64,000 bases of DNA. Origin: Caballeronia sp. NK8. GTDB taxonomy: Bacteria > Pseudomonadota > Gammaproteobacteria > Burkholderiales > Burkholderiaceae. Position numbers and translations under genes: made by a program. Location: NCBI RefSeq assembly GCF_018408855.1, contig NZ_AP024325.1:1488001-1552000 (forward strand), in the 5' to 3' direction. Below the pieces are notes generated by a model. That model ran no database searches. It was not told the origin of the DNA and saw nothing but the letters and a program-made list of their open reading frames with translations. This document shows positions 9,265 to 18,078 of this stretch, one piece after another. Within the stretch, counting starts at the first letter, position 1. Each line of letters opens with the position of its first letter.

Positions 9265-9780
9265 CCGGCCGAGGGCCGGGATTTCTACTGCGCGACGTGA
9301 ACCTCCACTTAGTCGCTCCGGCGGATTCTTGCCACGACGCGCCTTAGCTCAGGCGAAGAAGCTGCACAGGCTAACAAGCGCGGTCCGCGCTCTAAAATGT
9401 TGATTGCGCCGACGACGTCGGCGTTGGTGCTCATATCCGCCCGACACACACGCGAATCGGGCTTGAATCTTCCGGTTCTCCCTCGCCACGTGTGCGCAGC
9501 GCGGGCACGTGCGGCTCATGTTGTGCGTCGATACCGCGAGCAGCATGCCGGCGGATCACTCCGTCTTGTACTCAAGCTGATGCCGGAGTTCGCCCCAGCT
9601 CTGATCGAGGATAGCCTTGTTGGCCTGGCTTTCGCCCGGACGTTCCCGCCCGGCGCCGCGACTGAGCTCGTTGCCGACTTGCTTGTATTCAACGCCTGCA
9701 AGTCTTCGATACATGGAGCGGATCGTTCGTCGACTTCTCAGCGCCGGGACCGGCAGAAGTTGGTTCGGTCCGCGGCCCCT
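9265..9780 (-). pseudogene. Broken IS200/IS605-type tnpB (C-terminal remnant)
   Basis: The minus strand encodes the C-terminal half of a TnpB/OrfB protein in several broken frames. Recognisable pieces are LNTSKSATSSVAAPGGNVRA, then ANKAILDQSWGELRHQLEYK, a TGA stop where a Trp is expected, then MLLAVSTHNMSRTCPRCAHV. The last piece carries the first CxxC zinc knuckle. The second knuckle reads SGGYEH (a Cys changed to Gly), and a one-base shift then leads to NADVVGAINILERGPR, the family's terminal RuvC segment. A GGCC-rich hairpin at about 9265-9282 resembles the element's right end/omega-RNA 3' end. TnpB proteins are RNA-guided nucleases, and this copy is dead. No tnpA is present. Confidence 0.85.
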
Positions 9781-9870
9781 AGCATCGCCATATTGTAAAG
9801 ATTCAGGCCGTCGCGTTCGGCAGAATCGAGAGAGCATGAAGTTGCCCTCGGTACAGTTGCGACCGGACGA

Positions 9871-10488
9871 TTACAACGCAGGGATCATCGCTTGCGCGGT
9901 CTTTCCGCTCATGATTCCGTCGAGATCGCAACTGTCATCGACGGCGATCAGGGTCCGGGCGTCTGCGGGAACCGCGCAGATATTGAAGTCAACCCCGTGG
10001 CCGAAGCTCACGCGCCGCATCTGGCCATAGGGAATTCTTTCCTTCTTAGAAAACGTCGCATTGTCCGTGAGTACCGGGATATTATCCGGGATCGCGTCGG
10101 TGATGACAGTGTTGCCCCAAGTCATCTCCTGCTTCCGGCCGAGATCGTAGACAAGTACCACTGCCACAGTGGCACTCGCGTTGTCGGCACCGATCAGGGT
10201 CACACGACTGGTAAGCTTAGCGACGCCCCATGCGCACGAGGTCATTTCAGCGTCGCACTTGCGAACGTCCATCAACGGTCCCGCACTGATGTACGTCATG
10301 CCTTGCTTTCTCACTTGAGTATCGCCAGCGCCTTCTCCACGTTTATTGGCAAAAAATGGATTCTGCGCGCTTACAAAGGTGGTGACGCTGGTTGTCTGCT
10401 GTTCGGTCGTCGCGAAGTTCGCGCATCCGGATAGAGTAGATGCTGCAAGCAGGCACAAAGATGCGGCGCAATAGGTCGCTTTCAACAC
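9871..10488 (-). CDS. Uncharacterised outer-envelope lipoprotein
   Basis: This 205-residue protein starts with a lipoprotein signal peptide ending in the lipobox LSGC (ATYCAASLCLLAASTLSGCA), so it should be lipidated and membrane-anchored. The GTG start at 10488 is backed by an AAGGAA ribosome site. The mature part is polar with four further cysteines (KCDAEMTSCAWG, FNICAVP, DDSCDLDG) that could form disulfides in the periplasm. No family is recognised. It stands alone between a broken tnpB and a gene-poor stretch. Confidence 0.75.
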   Translation of the reverse strand: MLKATYCAASLCLLAASTLSGCANFATTEQQTTSVTTFVSAQNPFFANKRGEGAGDTQVRKQGMTYISAGPLMDVRKCDAEMTSCAWGVAKLTSRVTLIGADNASATVAVVLVYDLGRKQEMTWGNTVITDAIPDNIPVLTDNATFSKKERIPYGQMRRVSFGHGVDFNICAVPADARTLIAVDDSCDLDGIMSGKTAQAMIPAL

Positions 10489-10731
10489 GAATTTCCTTGT
10501 TGTTAATCACGTTCCACAGGATATCGGCAACATGGACGAAATATTGAATGCGCATGCGCTGCTAGTCGATCTAATGTCGGCACTTTGCGCGTTATCGATT
10601 CGCGTAAGACATTTGAGTTCCGACCATATCCGATCCGTACGCGCGATCGAACCGCCTGGTTTCAAATACACCGAAGCAATTCCACGCGGGCTTGGGAGTC
10701 GTATTCTCGGCGACCGGCCCGCTTCCGCCGG

Positions 10732-10914
10732 CTACCAGGCGACGACGCGGATCACGATGCCGCTCAGAGCGCACAGGGCGAACGCAGTTGTCCAAAGCCA
10801 CCGAATCGAAGGCTTATGTCGCGCTTCATTGCCCGCGAGCCGCCGTCGTCCTTGGCTGTGGCGTTTCGGCTGCCGCACGGCGAGCGTGGGAGTCCTGTCG
10901 TCGACGCGGGCCAT
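10732..10914 (-). CDS. Possible 60-residue single-span membrane protein
   Basis: A short frame starts at an ATG with a GGGAAAA-type upstream sequence. It has a basic N-terminus (KRHSQGRRRL) followed by one hydrophobic span at its end (LWTTAFALCALSGIVIRVVAW), the shape of a small inner-membrane protein. There is no family evidence, and overlapping frames on both strands are also open. The rest of the gap 10489-11280 shows nothing else that I would call a gene. Confidence 0.28.
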   Translation of the reverse strand: MARVDDRTPTLAVRQPKRHSQGRRRLAGNEARHKPSIRWLWTTAFALCALSGIVIRVVAW

Positions 10915-11280
10915 CGTTTTCCCGCGGCGGCTGGTACGCCTCCAACCTCCTCGTAAAGTCGCCGAGCCCGTCGGCAGTTCTCATGCAACATATCCTCGAC
11001 GGTCATGATGCATCCGCGGATCCCTCCGGCGATCCCCAAATTTCGGGGGAATCGAGCGACCACAACACAATGTCGCTCTGTGTCGGAAAGCTCATCAGAA
11101 GCCCTCTCCCGAGCGCCTGAATTGCGCCAGGCACGGCCTCGTAGGTCGTCCCTTCGCCAGCGTCTCCAGTAAATCCCGGGTTGCCAACACAGCAGCAGTG
11201 CGTTGGTCGGGGCTGGTCATCGCACCTCTCCTCAAAGCATTTCGATAACCGAGGATAACCGAAGTGCGCGAATACGTGTA

Positions 11281-11931
11281 TTACCCCTCGCCAGAAGGCG
11301 CGCTGTAGTCCGATGCCTTGGGCACACCCCGCTGAACCCTCGGCATCGCGGTTTCGGCCGCGGCTCGGAGGTCACTGAAATCAACAAACTTATCCAATCC
11401 CTCGAAGGAGCAAACTACGGCGCATTGCAAAAAGAGCGTCGCCGGGAAGTTTCCCGATCGGAGGTGCGCGGAGAAATTGCGTGGCGTCATCTCTTCACCG
11501 ATCGTACGAAGGCGCCGCGAAATCTCCGACTTAGTCAGCCAGGGCCGGCTTGCGATCTCCTCCCCAAGAATTCCAGACGCTTTCTGCTCCCAACTCCTGT
11601 TAGAGCGCATGACGTCTTTCCAGTGAGGAGGATAGTCAGCGTTCAGCGCTTCCAGCGACTGTAGGAAATAAAGAAAACGATAGGTGCCCCGCTGCGTCTT
11701 GCCTTCGACCCCGCGCTCCGTCTCCTCTACACCGAGGCGGCCGAGCTCCGCGGCCAAGTGGGCGTAGCTCGCCTTCTTGCGCGCCAGAAGAACGCGAAGC
11801 GCCCGGCTGGCCAAATCCGACCAGATCGATTCGTTACCTTCCACAGAAAACCCTTGTTTTTGCCCACATATGCGGCTACCATTACCCGTAGAAACACACG
11901 TATTGACGACCTTTAGCCGCAGCGTCAACAA
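11281..11931 (-). CDS. DUF6471-type protein, paralogue 1
   Basis: The core of this 216-residue protein matches its paralogue at 14735-15280 along its length. Both have an opening helix-turn-helix-like unit (WSDLASRALRVLLARKKASY, then RGVEGKTQRGTYRFLYFLQ) and a second, shorter repeat of the same unit (ISRRLRTIGEEMT, then LRSGNFPATLFLQCAVVC). I recognise this as the DUF6471 architecture common in Burkholderia-lineage accessory DNA. Function is unknown; the double HTH-like repeat suggests a small DNA-binding or adaptor protein. The true start is probably at or near the GTG encoding VEGNESIW (about residue 30), since the first residues have no counterpart in the paralogue. Confidence 0.8.
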   Translation of the reverse strand: MLTLRLKVVNTCVSTGNGSRICGQKQGFSVEGNESIWSDLASRALRVLLARKKASYAHLAAELGRLGVEETERGVEGKTQRGTYRFLYFLQSLEALNADYPPHWKDVMRSNRSWEQKASGILGEEIASRPWLTKSEISRRLRTIGEEMTPRNFSAHLRSGNFPATLFLQCAVVCSFEGLDKFVDFSDLRAAAETAMPRVQRGVPKASDYSAPSGEG

Positions 11932-12163
11932 CGTGGAGGCGTCTGTCGAGGTTGTTCATAACCTCGCATTGTACGACAGCGATCCGCGCTAATTCGCGGA
12001 GGCGCGCCTGCGCCCGTCGATTGCGCAAATCCACTGCCGCGTGAACGGCAGTCGCCCTGGCCTACGGCTATGTGTCTTGGGTTCATTAGTGTGGCCATGC
12101 ATTTTTGGCACGCAATTGAAGATCCTAAAGCGACCCGGCAGCGTTGCCAGCGCTGGCTCCAGC

Positions 12164-12778
12164 ATGGATGGGCTACTCAGATTTGCGATGGACTACCCGG
12201 CGCTGCTCTTCTTGCCGGCCTGCGGCGGAGTAGTCTCTTTTGCGCTCCTGCGACTGAAGCGGAACTACGTCGAATACGGCGCGCTGTTGCTCCGCAACTC
12301 GCCTCGCGCGTGCAAGGCCGCACCCGTACCGACATCGAAGGATGCGCCGAATCGGGCAAGCTCTCTCGATACAGAGGAACTCGAACTCCGCATGCTCACC
12401 GCGTTGCTTGGCCTATGCGGGCTTCTCTCACATTCCCTCAACGACGGTCGCACACTCAGATGCATCTCGTCAGGTGAATCGAGCTTGGAAAAGCAGCGCT
12501 TGCTGAGCGACGCGACGTGCGCCCAGTGGATCGCCGTCAAAATTGTGCTCTTGAGCTCGGAGGCTATCGAAGATCGGCAACCAGCCTGGACCGATTTGAA
12601 GGATACCGCCGACGCGTCTTGCACCATGCGAGAAAGCATGGTCAGCCTCTGCGCCAGACCAACGCTCCTGGGCGTACAGTCGGCGAGCGCGGCCGTCGAC
12701 GCGTTCGCGGCAAGGGTGGAAACATACAAGCTTTTGAAGCGGCAAACTCCATGCGGGGCACACTCGCCAGAATATTGA
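12164..12778 (+). CDS. Hypothetical membrane-anchored protein
   Basis: The frame is open from a GTG at 12041. I chose the ATG at 12164 because it begins just ahead of a good membrane span (YPALLFLPACGGVVSFALLR) followed by a positively charged stop-transfer. The rest is helical, with leucine-rich stretches (EELELRMLTALLGLCGLLSH, CAQWIAVKIVLLSSEA). No family is recognised and neither start has a strong ribosome site. An open frame on the other strand (12265-12861) is serine/arginine-rich and looks like its shadow. I rate this as a probable but unproven gene. Confidence 0.5.
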   Translation: MDGLLRFAMDYPALLFLPACGGVVSFALLRLKRNYVEYGALLLRNSPRACKAAPVPTSKDAPNRASSLDTEELELRMLTALLGLCGLLSHSLNDGRTLRCISSGESSLEKQRLLSDATCAQWIAVKIVLLSSEAIEDRQPAWTDLKDTADASCTMRESMVSLCARPTLLGVQSASAAVDAFAARVETYKLLKRQTPCGAHSPEY

Positions 12779-13203
12779 TCCCGCGGTCTTAAAGCGCTTG
12801 CGTCCAGCTTAGATCGGCTGCTCCGGGCAGAAAGCCCACGATCGGTTGGTTGGTTAGCCAATGCCGCTGTAGCAAGCGTCGCAAAAGTCGCACTCTCCTC
12901 GACCGCGCGGTCACAGTAAAGGCTCGCGAAACGTCAAGAGCGTTGGGAAGTCGCTCCGGAGATTTCAGATCTGATTCCCGCTCATGCACGCCGACCTGAC
13001 GTGGTCGCGCGCCAATCTTCGCCCCGCAGCCACAGCCCTCGACCGGAGAGCCACTGGTGGTGGGGTGCGAATGGCAACGACGATCAGTCAGGGCTGGTTC
13101 GTTGTGCCGCGGGTAGCGCTCTCTGACCGGGCGGGGTCATCAATGCGCGAGTTGCCAACAATACCAAACCGGCAGCTTTAAAGAGTCGTTTGCGAGAGCG
13201 GCG
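12779..13203. other. Gap with no supported gene
   Basis: Only short overlapping frames without family motifs or ribosome sites are present. I see no repeat or RNA gene. Confidence 0.5.
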
Positions 13204-13803
13204 CTATCGCGCGAACGCGAAGGGCGTCAACCGTTCCGAGACGATGACGTTCGTCAATACACGTTGCAATGGCATTCCTGGAATGCCGGCCGGCACGCGC
13301 GCGCTACGGCGGCTCGTTCCCACCGCCCACAGCAAGGCATGCCACGTCGGCGCCGGCGAAGCCAAACGCCCGACATCTCTTGATTCCCTGCGTGCCAGTA
13401 TCGGCATTGTCACGACACAAACCATTCGGTGCCGCCGGACATCACGCGATACCCTAAACATGATCGGGATTCGACAACTTTGTTGCCATAGCTCGACAGC
13501 CTCGCACAACTGCGCGTCATTCGCGTCAGCGAGCCAGTAAACTTGCAAGCCACCCAGCTGGAGACAGATTTCCATCAGTGTGACGTCGTTGACGTTGAAT
13601 TCGCCAAACGAAAGAGCGGCCTTCTCATACACCGTCCCAAACCACTCGGCCTCGTGCGGCGTCAAGGATCCGACCAACACTGGAGTTTCAGCAGGAAGGT
13701 TGTCGGCTTGCCGAGGCAGAGGATCGAGCGACGACAGCCGAACCAACGACCCGACCGATATACGGCCCACCTCCGTTTCTATAATGCATGTCTCTGCATC
13801 CAT
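13204..13803 (-). CDS. Hypothetical protein
   Basis: This 199-residue protein starts at an ATG preceded by an AGAGG ribosome site at ideal spacing. The sequence is protein-like: an acidic N-terminal half (VGRISVGSLVRLSSLDPLPR, EWFGTVYEKAALSFGEFNVN) and a basic C-terminal half. No signal peptide or membrane span is seen, and no family is recognised. It lies downstream of, and on the same strand as, the BPSL0761/111-residue gene pair (about 170 bp gap) and may be co-transcribed with them. Confidence 0.6.
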   Translation of the reverse strand: MDAETCIIETEVGRISVGSLVRLSSLDPLPRQADNLPAETPVLVGSLTPHEAEWFGTVYEKAALSFGEFNVNDVTLMEICLQLGGLQVYWLADANDAQLCEAVELWQQSCRIPIMFRVSRDVRRHRMVCVVTMPILARRESRDVGRLASPAPTWHALLWAVGTSRRSARVPAGIPGMPLQRVLTNVIVSERLTPFAFAR

Positions 13804-13975
13804 ACCGACCTCTTCTAGTTCGACGGATTAATCTTAGTAGTACCAACTTCTAAGCACGAACTGAGCGTATGATCTGTTCCGACAAATTCCAATGAAGGCC
13901 CAAATTAGGCCAGCAAGTGAGCTAAGCCATCCAACCGACGACCAGCGCATACGAATGGCGGCCCCGAATCCTCGG

Positions 13976-14203
13976 CTATCGGTGACTTCGAGCCGTCATC
14001 TTTTCTGTCTCTGCCCAGACGGCTGGCAACGCAAGTGCGGACTCGTCGATGTCGGCCTGGCTGGGATAGTGCCTGAGCAAGACGATTGCCAAACTTCGCA
14101 CAAGATCTGCGCAATACGGCCCCCGTCCATTGGCGAGAGTTACGAGCAGATCGCGGGCGCCGGCGACTGCTCGCGTCCTTTCTTCAGCCGTGGTCATATG
14201 CAT
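13976..14203 (-). CDS. BPSL0761-family small protein
   Basis: This 75-residue protein has the family's opening EERTRAVAGARDLLVTL and the conserved LRHYPSQADI segment near residue 43. The function of the family is unknown; its members are small, cytoplasmic and restricted largely to Burkholderiales. Its start lies inside the end of the 111-residue gene upstream (20-bp overlap), so the two are translationally coupled. Confidence 0.8.
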   Translation of the reverse strand: MHMTTAEERTRAVAGARDLLVTLANGRGPYCADLVRSLAIVLLRHYPSQADIDESALALPAVWAETEKMTARSHR

Positions 14204-14519
14204 CCCAAGAACTGACCTTCTTACTCAAGTCAAGGTACTCGACAACGCCAGCGAATTGGCACCATCGATCCCAAACGTACTGAGCCTCGTCCGCGTGTCC
14301 GCTTCGACCTTCAAGCATGTAGAAACGGCCGGATTGGGTCGTGCCTTGAAGCGCTTTGGCATCGAAGCTTTCGATTGGGGAGCTCACTCGGCCGGTTCGG
14401 TCGTTCGCATTCAGACCGACAAAATGACGAGTTCGCTGCGGTAAGATTTCAAAGATGCGCCATTTGATTAGGCGGATGCGCGGTTCCTCAGGAACCGGCG
14501 GAAGTGGCCAGATGGGCAT
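14184..14519 (-). CDS. Hypothetical protein upstream of the BPSL0761 gene
   Basis: This 111-residue protein has an AGGGGG ribosome site just before the ATG. The second half (SGRFYMLEGRSGHADEAQYV, then WDRWCQFAGVVEYLDLSKKV) resembles Burkholderia hypothetical proteins often found next to BPSL0761 genes; I know no functional name for them. It overlaps the start of the BPSL0761 gene by 20 bp, showing a two-gene operon. No membrane span or signal peptide is present. Confidence 0.7.
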   Translation of the reverse strand: MPIWPLPPVPEEPRIRLIKWRIFEILPQRTRHFVGLNANDRTGRVSSPIESFDAKALQGTTQSGRFYMLEGRSGHADEAQYVWDRWCQFAGVVEYLDLSKKVSSWDAYDHG

Positions 14520-14734
14520 TATTGCCCCCTATTACAAGACTGACAGGATGCGATCCGGTCAGGCCGCCTAAACCAATAGAAAAGTTATAGGATTTATGTA
14601 CTATCTACCCGCGGCGGCAATATAGAACGAGCGTTAGTGGAATTGTATTTTTTCTGCCCGGAGTTCTGACGAGTGTTTTCCCTGCCAAAGTAATTTTAGG
14701 CTAGTTTGCCGCGAAAACAAGCATCGCGCAAACC

Positions 14735-15280
14735 TCAGAACCGTTCGAGGCAGGCCATGCCCGCTTCTGCGGTTCGCCGCATCGCCTCGGGATCAACGAA
14801 CAGGAATACGCCGTCGAACCGGCAAACAGTCGCGCACTGGAGATAAAGAGCGGCCGTGAAGGTCCCTCGCCTGATCTGCTGTCGGAGAACGCGAGCCGAC
14901 ATAGCAACGCCGATGGTGCCTAGCCGACGCGACAGCTCCTTCACATCGATCCATCGTTGTTCGGCCAGATCGGCGTCCAGGACGGCTGTTGCGCGGGCTT
15001 CCCAAGAATCGCACGAAGAAACGCTTGCCCAATTCGCTGGGCACACGGCACGAGTCGCTGAAACAACCTGAAGCAAGAAGACGAAGCGAAACGTCCCGCG
15101 CTGAATCTTACCCTCGACCGAACGCGCGGACTCTGCCACGCCTCGCGAAGCGAGGGATTTCGCGAGCTGAGCGTACCCCACCCCTTGGCGAGCGAGAATC
15201 ACCCGGACAGTCCTGGACGCGAGTTCCGCCCACACAGCGTCCACCGCAGAGTGCGGTGCTCCTTGATTTTCCGCTGTCAT
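14735..15280 (-). CDS. DUF6471-type protein, paralogue 2
   Basis: This 181-residue protein has two tandem HTH-like units. The first is WAELASRTVRVILARQGVGY with RSVEGKIQRGTFRFVFLLQ, and the second is LSRRLGTIGVAMSARVL with IRRGTFTAALYLQCATVC. It aligns throughout with the protein at 11281-11931, about 3 kb away, but the two are clearly diverged, so this is an old duplication or two separate arrivals. Function is unknown; the repeated basic helix pairs suggest nucleic-acid binding. It is divergent from the HAD-like gene at 15435. Confidence 0.82.
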   Translation of the reverse strand: MTAENQGAPHSAVDAVWAELASRTVRVILARQGVGYAQLAKSLASRGVAESARSVEGKIQRGTFRFVFLLQVVSATRAVCPANWASVSSCDSWEARATAVLDADLAEQRWIDVKELSRRLGTIGVAMSARVLRQQIRRGTFTAALYLQCATVCRFDGVFLFVDPEAMRRTAEAGMACLERF

Positions 15281-15434
15281 GCACTACCCTATGGAGAGTG
15301 AAATCACTCACAGCTGCTACAGTCCTCTCTCTCCAAAAAAAACGTTTTCTCTGAGAGGAACCTTCCCTCGCCGCAAAGCAGGAAAATGGGCCGACCAGGT
15401 CCTCAAAAAACGCGGCCCAGAGAGAACGGTCGCT

Positions 15435-16016
15435 ATGTATCCCATCCTCTACCTTGGCATCGAAGGCGTGCTATTTCGCGCTAGCGTTTGCCGTCATCCC
15501 CTTGCGCGGCGCGGCAGAGAGATTCCTCGCTCGGATCCGCTTCCGTTACTCGGGCTCGTATCGCACATCGTCCAACACCAGACCAATCTCCGAGTAGTTC
15601 TTAATAGTTGGTGGGTAGTCGACTACGGATTCCAACGCCTGATCAGTTGCCTTCCATCGCCCATCGCTCAGCGGACAGTCGGCGCGACCATCCCAGGAAA
15701 TCGCCTACATCGAAAGGTAGCATACCAAGAAAGGGCTGATTTGCTTCGGGCAGACGTGAAGAAACGCGAGCCGACAGAGCTAACTATCTTGGATGCTTCG
15801 CGTGCTGCCATACCCATCGAATATTTGAATCGCTCGGTTTGGGTGCGCGGAGATCACACGGCGCATGTTAACGAATGTGCATCTAGATTACTGCATCTTT
15901 TGAATTACACCGGTCCAATCGACAACGAATCAAAGATTCCGAAAACAAGATCGCTTGGCTCGACTACTGGCTCGCCCGATGGCGAAGCCAATACGATAAC
16001 GATGGTATCTGTATAG
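15435..16016 (+). CDS. HAD-like (Swiss-Army-Knife HAD type) protein lacking the catalytic Asp pair
   Basis: From the ATG at 15435 this 193-residue protein follows the HAD_SAK-type layout: an N-terminal strand MYPILYLGIEGVLF, then LNSWWVVDYGFQRLISCLP and QRTVGATIPG, which match the LSTSWVxxxGF...RVVGAT pattern of that family. Active members have DFDG in the first motif, with two Asp residues for phosphoryl transfer. Here the motif reads GIEG (residues 8-11), so the nucleophile and acid/base are both missing. It is either a non-catalytic relative or has lost function. The longer frame upstream (from 15279) has no family support. The stop is followed by an AT-rich gap that may include the start of the transposon. 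Confidence 0.7.
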   Translation: MYPILYLGIEGVLFRASVCRHPLARRGREIPRSDPLPLLGLVSHIVQHQTNLRVVLNSWWVVDYGFQRLISCLPSPIAQRTVGATIPGNRLHRKVAYQERADLLRADVKKREPTELTILDASRAAIPIEYLNRSVWVRGDHTAHVNECASRLLHLLNYTGPIDNESKIPKTRSLGSTTGSPDGEANTITMVSV

Positions 16017-16716
16017 CATAAAATTGACAACATACACAAAGAAACTTAACTCCGGTAATTGTTAATCTTAATTATTATGTTGTACTTAGAATCGAGAAGT
16101 GAAATCTTCTCGTCCTCAGTGTGAACGAGCGCGAAGATTGACCTACTGGAACTGAAGAGCAGAGCGTCCTAATATTGGACTAACGTTTGTACCACTCGAG
16201 GAGGTGCATATGCGATAGCGGAGAGGCTTGCCTCAGTTAACACGGGAGTCCAAGAGGGCTCCGCCGACCGCGACCTTTGGGCTGAAATGAAGAGGGGTCG
16301 GCTGACCCAAGCGAACCCGAACCAGTCGACCCCCGGCGGTTTCACGAGAGAAACCGGCCTCAGCAACCTAATTCTCTCACCAACTCCGTCGGGCGTCAAA
16401 GCGATTTCTTTGTCTGGAGTAGACACTGAATTCGGTGGATGCGCTCGTCGGTTCTATCCTCAAGCTCCGGCCCCGAGCTTCGGTTGAAGCTCGCCTACCG
16501 GCACGCCGGCACCTGTCTGGGGACTACTGCCAGCTCGTCCACGCCCCGCGCGAATCGCGCGAGGCAAATGGTTTGGTTCCTGCGTTTTCAGACTCCCCAA
16601 AGCTGGCATCGAGGTTCGAGATGCACTCGGATCCCCTTTGCCATTTCGAGCCAGTCGCGCGTGCTGAAGCGAATCGATTTGCTTGCCGAACAGCTCGCTG
16701 CGTAAGGAGTTATCAA
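16017..16716. other. AT-rich gap, candidate tnsA-proximal transposon end
   Basis: No gene is supported. Between 16020 and 16260 the DNA is unusually AT-rich for this window and contains AACTTAACTCC, TTGTTAATC and CAGTTAACACG, similar to the GTTAAC motifs clustered at 39051-39296. An inverted pair ACAACATA / TATGTTGT flanks 16026-16083. The tnsA-side end of a Tn7-like element is expected here, but the exact terminal TGT and target duplication could not be fixed by eye. Confidence 0.35.
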
Positions 16717-17070
16717 ATGGATCACTCGACACTGCAATTGCGTCACGAATGGTTTGCGGAGGCCCAGTACTGCCTGGACGCGTACATGCGTTTGTACTTT
16801 CTTCGACGGAATAGGTTCGACCCAAATACCCTTGCAACTTTTCTCCAAGGACTTCGGGACATTCCGACGCAGCGAGACTATGTCTACGACCATGCGTACA
16901 AGGCCCGTCGACAACCGCTTCCCTATTGGATTACCGGCCAGCGACGGCGAATGATCGAAGCAGACAGATTGCTTGCAAAGCAATTCGTGGAAAAGTTGGT
17001 AGCGAACTACAACGCGCCGAGATTCCAAAGATCGACCTTTGGTCGCATTCGCGAAATGAACCGATCCTGA
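16717..17070 (+). CDS. Hypothetical protein upstream of tnsA
   Basis: The start at 16717 (MDHSTLQLRHEWF) follows a clear AAGGAG ribosome site at 16704-16709. The frame is open further upstream, but that part is not protein-like. The 118-residue product is rich in aromatic and basic residues (EWFAEAQYCLDAYMRLYFLR, YDHAYKARRQPLPYWITGQR) and probably helical. It has no recognised family. It points towards tnsA, 200 bp away, so it may be the first gene of the transposon operon, for example a small regulator; this is inference. Confidence 0.65.
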   Translation: MDHSTLQLRHEWFAEAQYCLDAYMRLYFLRRNRFDPNTLATFLQGLRDIPTQRDYVYDHAYKARRQPLPYWITGQRRRMIEADRLLAKQFVEKLVANYNAPRFQRSTFGRIREMNRS

Positions 17071-17274
17071 AGCCCTTCTACCAGCTGACCGTTGAATACG
17101 GAGAGCCGCGCGGCGGCTCTCTCCTTGGTCGACCCCGCGCTTGAATATCGCGCCGCGTCGAGTCTTTTAGCTCGCGCCTTGTGGCCGGGGGGACTCATGG
17201 CACGCCACCGAATAGTACTGAAAAAGCTTGCAGCGCTTCTTCTTGGACGCCGCCGGCGAATTGCGGAGGTAATC

Positions 17275-18078
17275 ATGCCGAGATTCAGGTATTCAATGAC
17301 GTTTGCCAAGCAGAAGCGCTTTAACCGAGAGCTTCGCGGTAAGGGCGAGGGAGCTGACTATCGTCCTTGGCTCACTGTTTCTGATGTTCCGTCCCGAGGC
17401 AGGTCGCATCGTCTTGCCTGCGCAAAAACCGGCTTTAGAACAATGCACTTTTTATCCGACCTCGAGTACGCAGCTTTCCTCGAAGCCTGGTGGGACGAAT
17501 TCGTCAGGGATATTCGCGAACAATACCCCATCGACCTCAAGGCCACCCTTGCGATCGCTTGGAACCTCAATGTCAAGCATCCGGTAGACCCTCGAACCGG
17601 CCTTCTTCTCACTCAAACGACCGACTTGCTGTTGACAAAAAGAGCCGCTAGCGTGGCGCCGAGTTACGCAGCTTGGGCCGTCAAGAGCCGCCAGCAATTA
17701 ACCGAGAAGCGGACGTTGGAAAAGCTCGAGATCGAACGCCGCTACTGGGAAAGCCGCGGCGTTCCTTGGACCCTGGTCATAAGCGACGGGCTCAATTCGG
17801 CTCGGGCGTTGAACCTCGATTGGCTCTTCAACTTCGAATTGGCTCTACGCGGTAACACTCGCGTAGACCAAGCGTGTGTCGCACGGGTACTTGCTGCGAC
17901 TCGTAAACGGCGTGCCGAACCTGCCTCTCTCGTGTGCCGCCACCTCGACAGGCTTTGGCTGACTGAAGGCGGTGCTCATCTCACAGCGTTTCGCTTCCTG
18001 CTGTTCGCGAGAGTTCTGAAGTGCAGTTTGAATGTAGGTACGTTTGCCGACCAACCTCTTTGCTCATTCACATCATGA
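17275..18078 (+). CDS. tnsA: TnsA-like transposon endonuclease
   Basis: This 267-residue protein is the TnsA subunit of a heteromeric Tn7-like transposase, which cuts the 5' strands at the transposon ends. The start at 17275 has GGAGG seven bases upstream. Catalytic positions can be read: Glu64 in DLEYAAF, Asp117 in TTDLLLT and Lys137 in AVKSRQ, close in spacing to E. coli TnsA Glu63/Asp114/Lys132. The C-terminal domain (LEIERRYWESRGVPWTLVIS, then NLDWLFNFE) would contact TnsC. The restriction-endonuclease core looks intact, so cut-and-paste transposition is expected. The gene leads the tnsABC operon and its end overlaps a relic of a second tnsB. Confidence 0.92.
   Translation: MPRFRYSMTFAKQKRFNRELRGKGEGADYRPWLTVSDVPSRGRSHRLACAKTGFRTMHFLSDLEYAAFLEAWWDEFVRDIREQYPIDLKATLAIAWNLNVKHPVDPRTGLLLTQTTDLLLTKRAASVAPSYAAWAVKSRQQLTEKRTLEKLEIERRYWESRGVPWTLVISDGLNSARALNLDWLFNFELALRGNTRVDQACVARVLAATRKRRAEPASLVCRHLDRLWLTEGGAHLTAFRFLLFARVLKCSLNVGTFADQPLCSFTS

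Noticed and set aside
12265-12861. 198-codon minus-strand frame opposite the hypothetical at 12164-12778
   Set aside because: Serine/arginine-rich with no domain or ribosome site; the plus-strand frame has a membrane span and more natural composition, though it too is only moderately supported.
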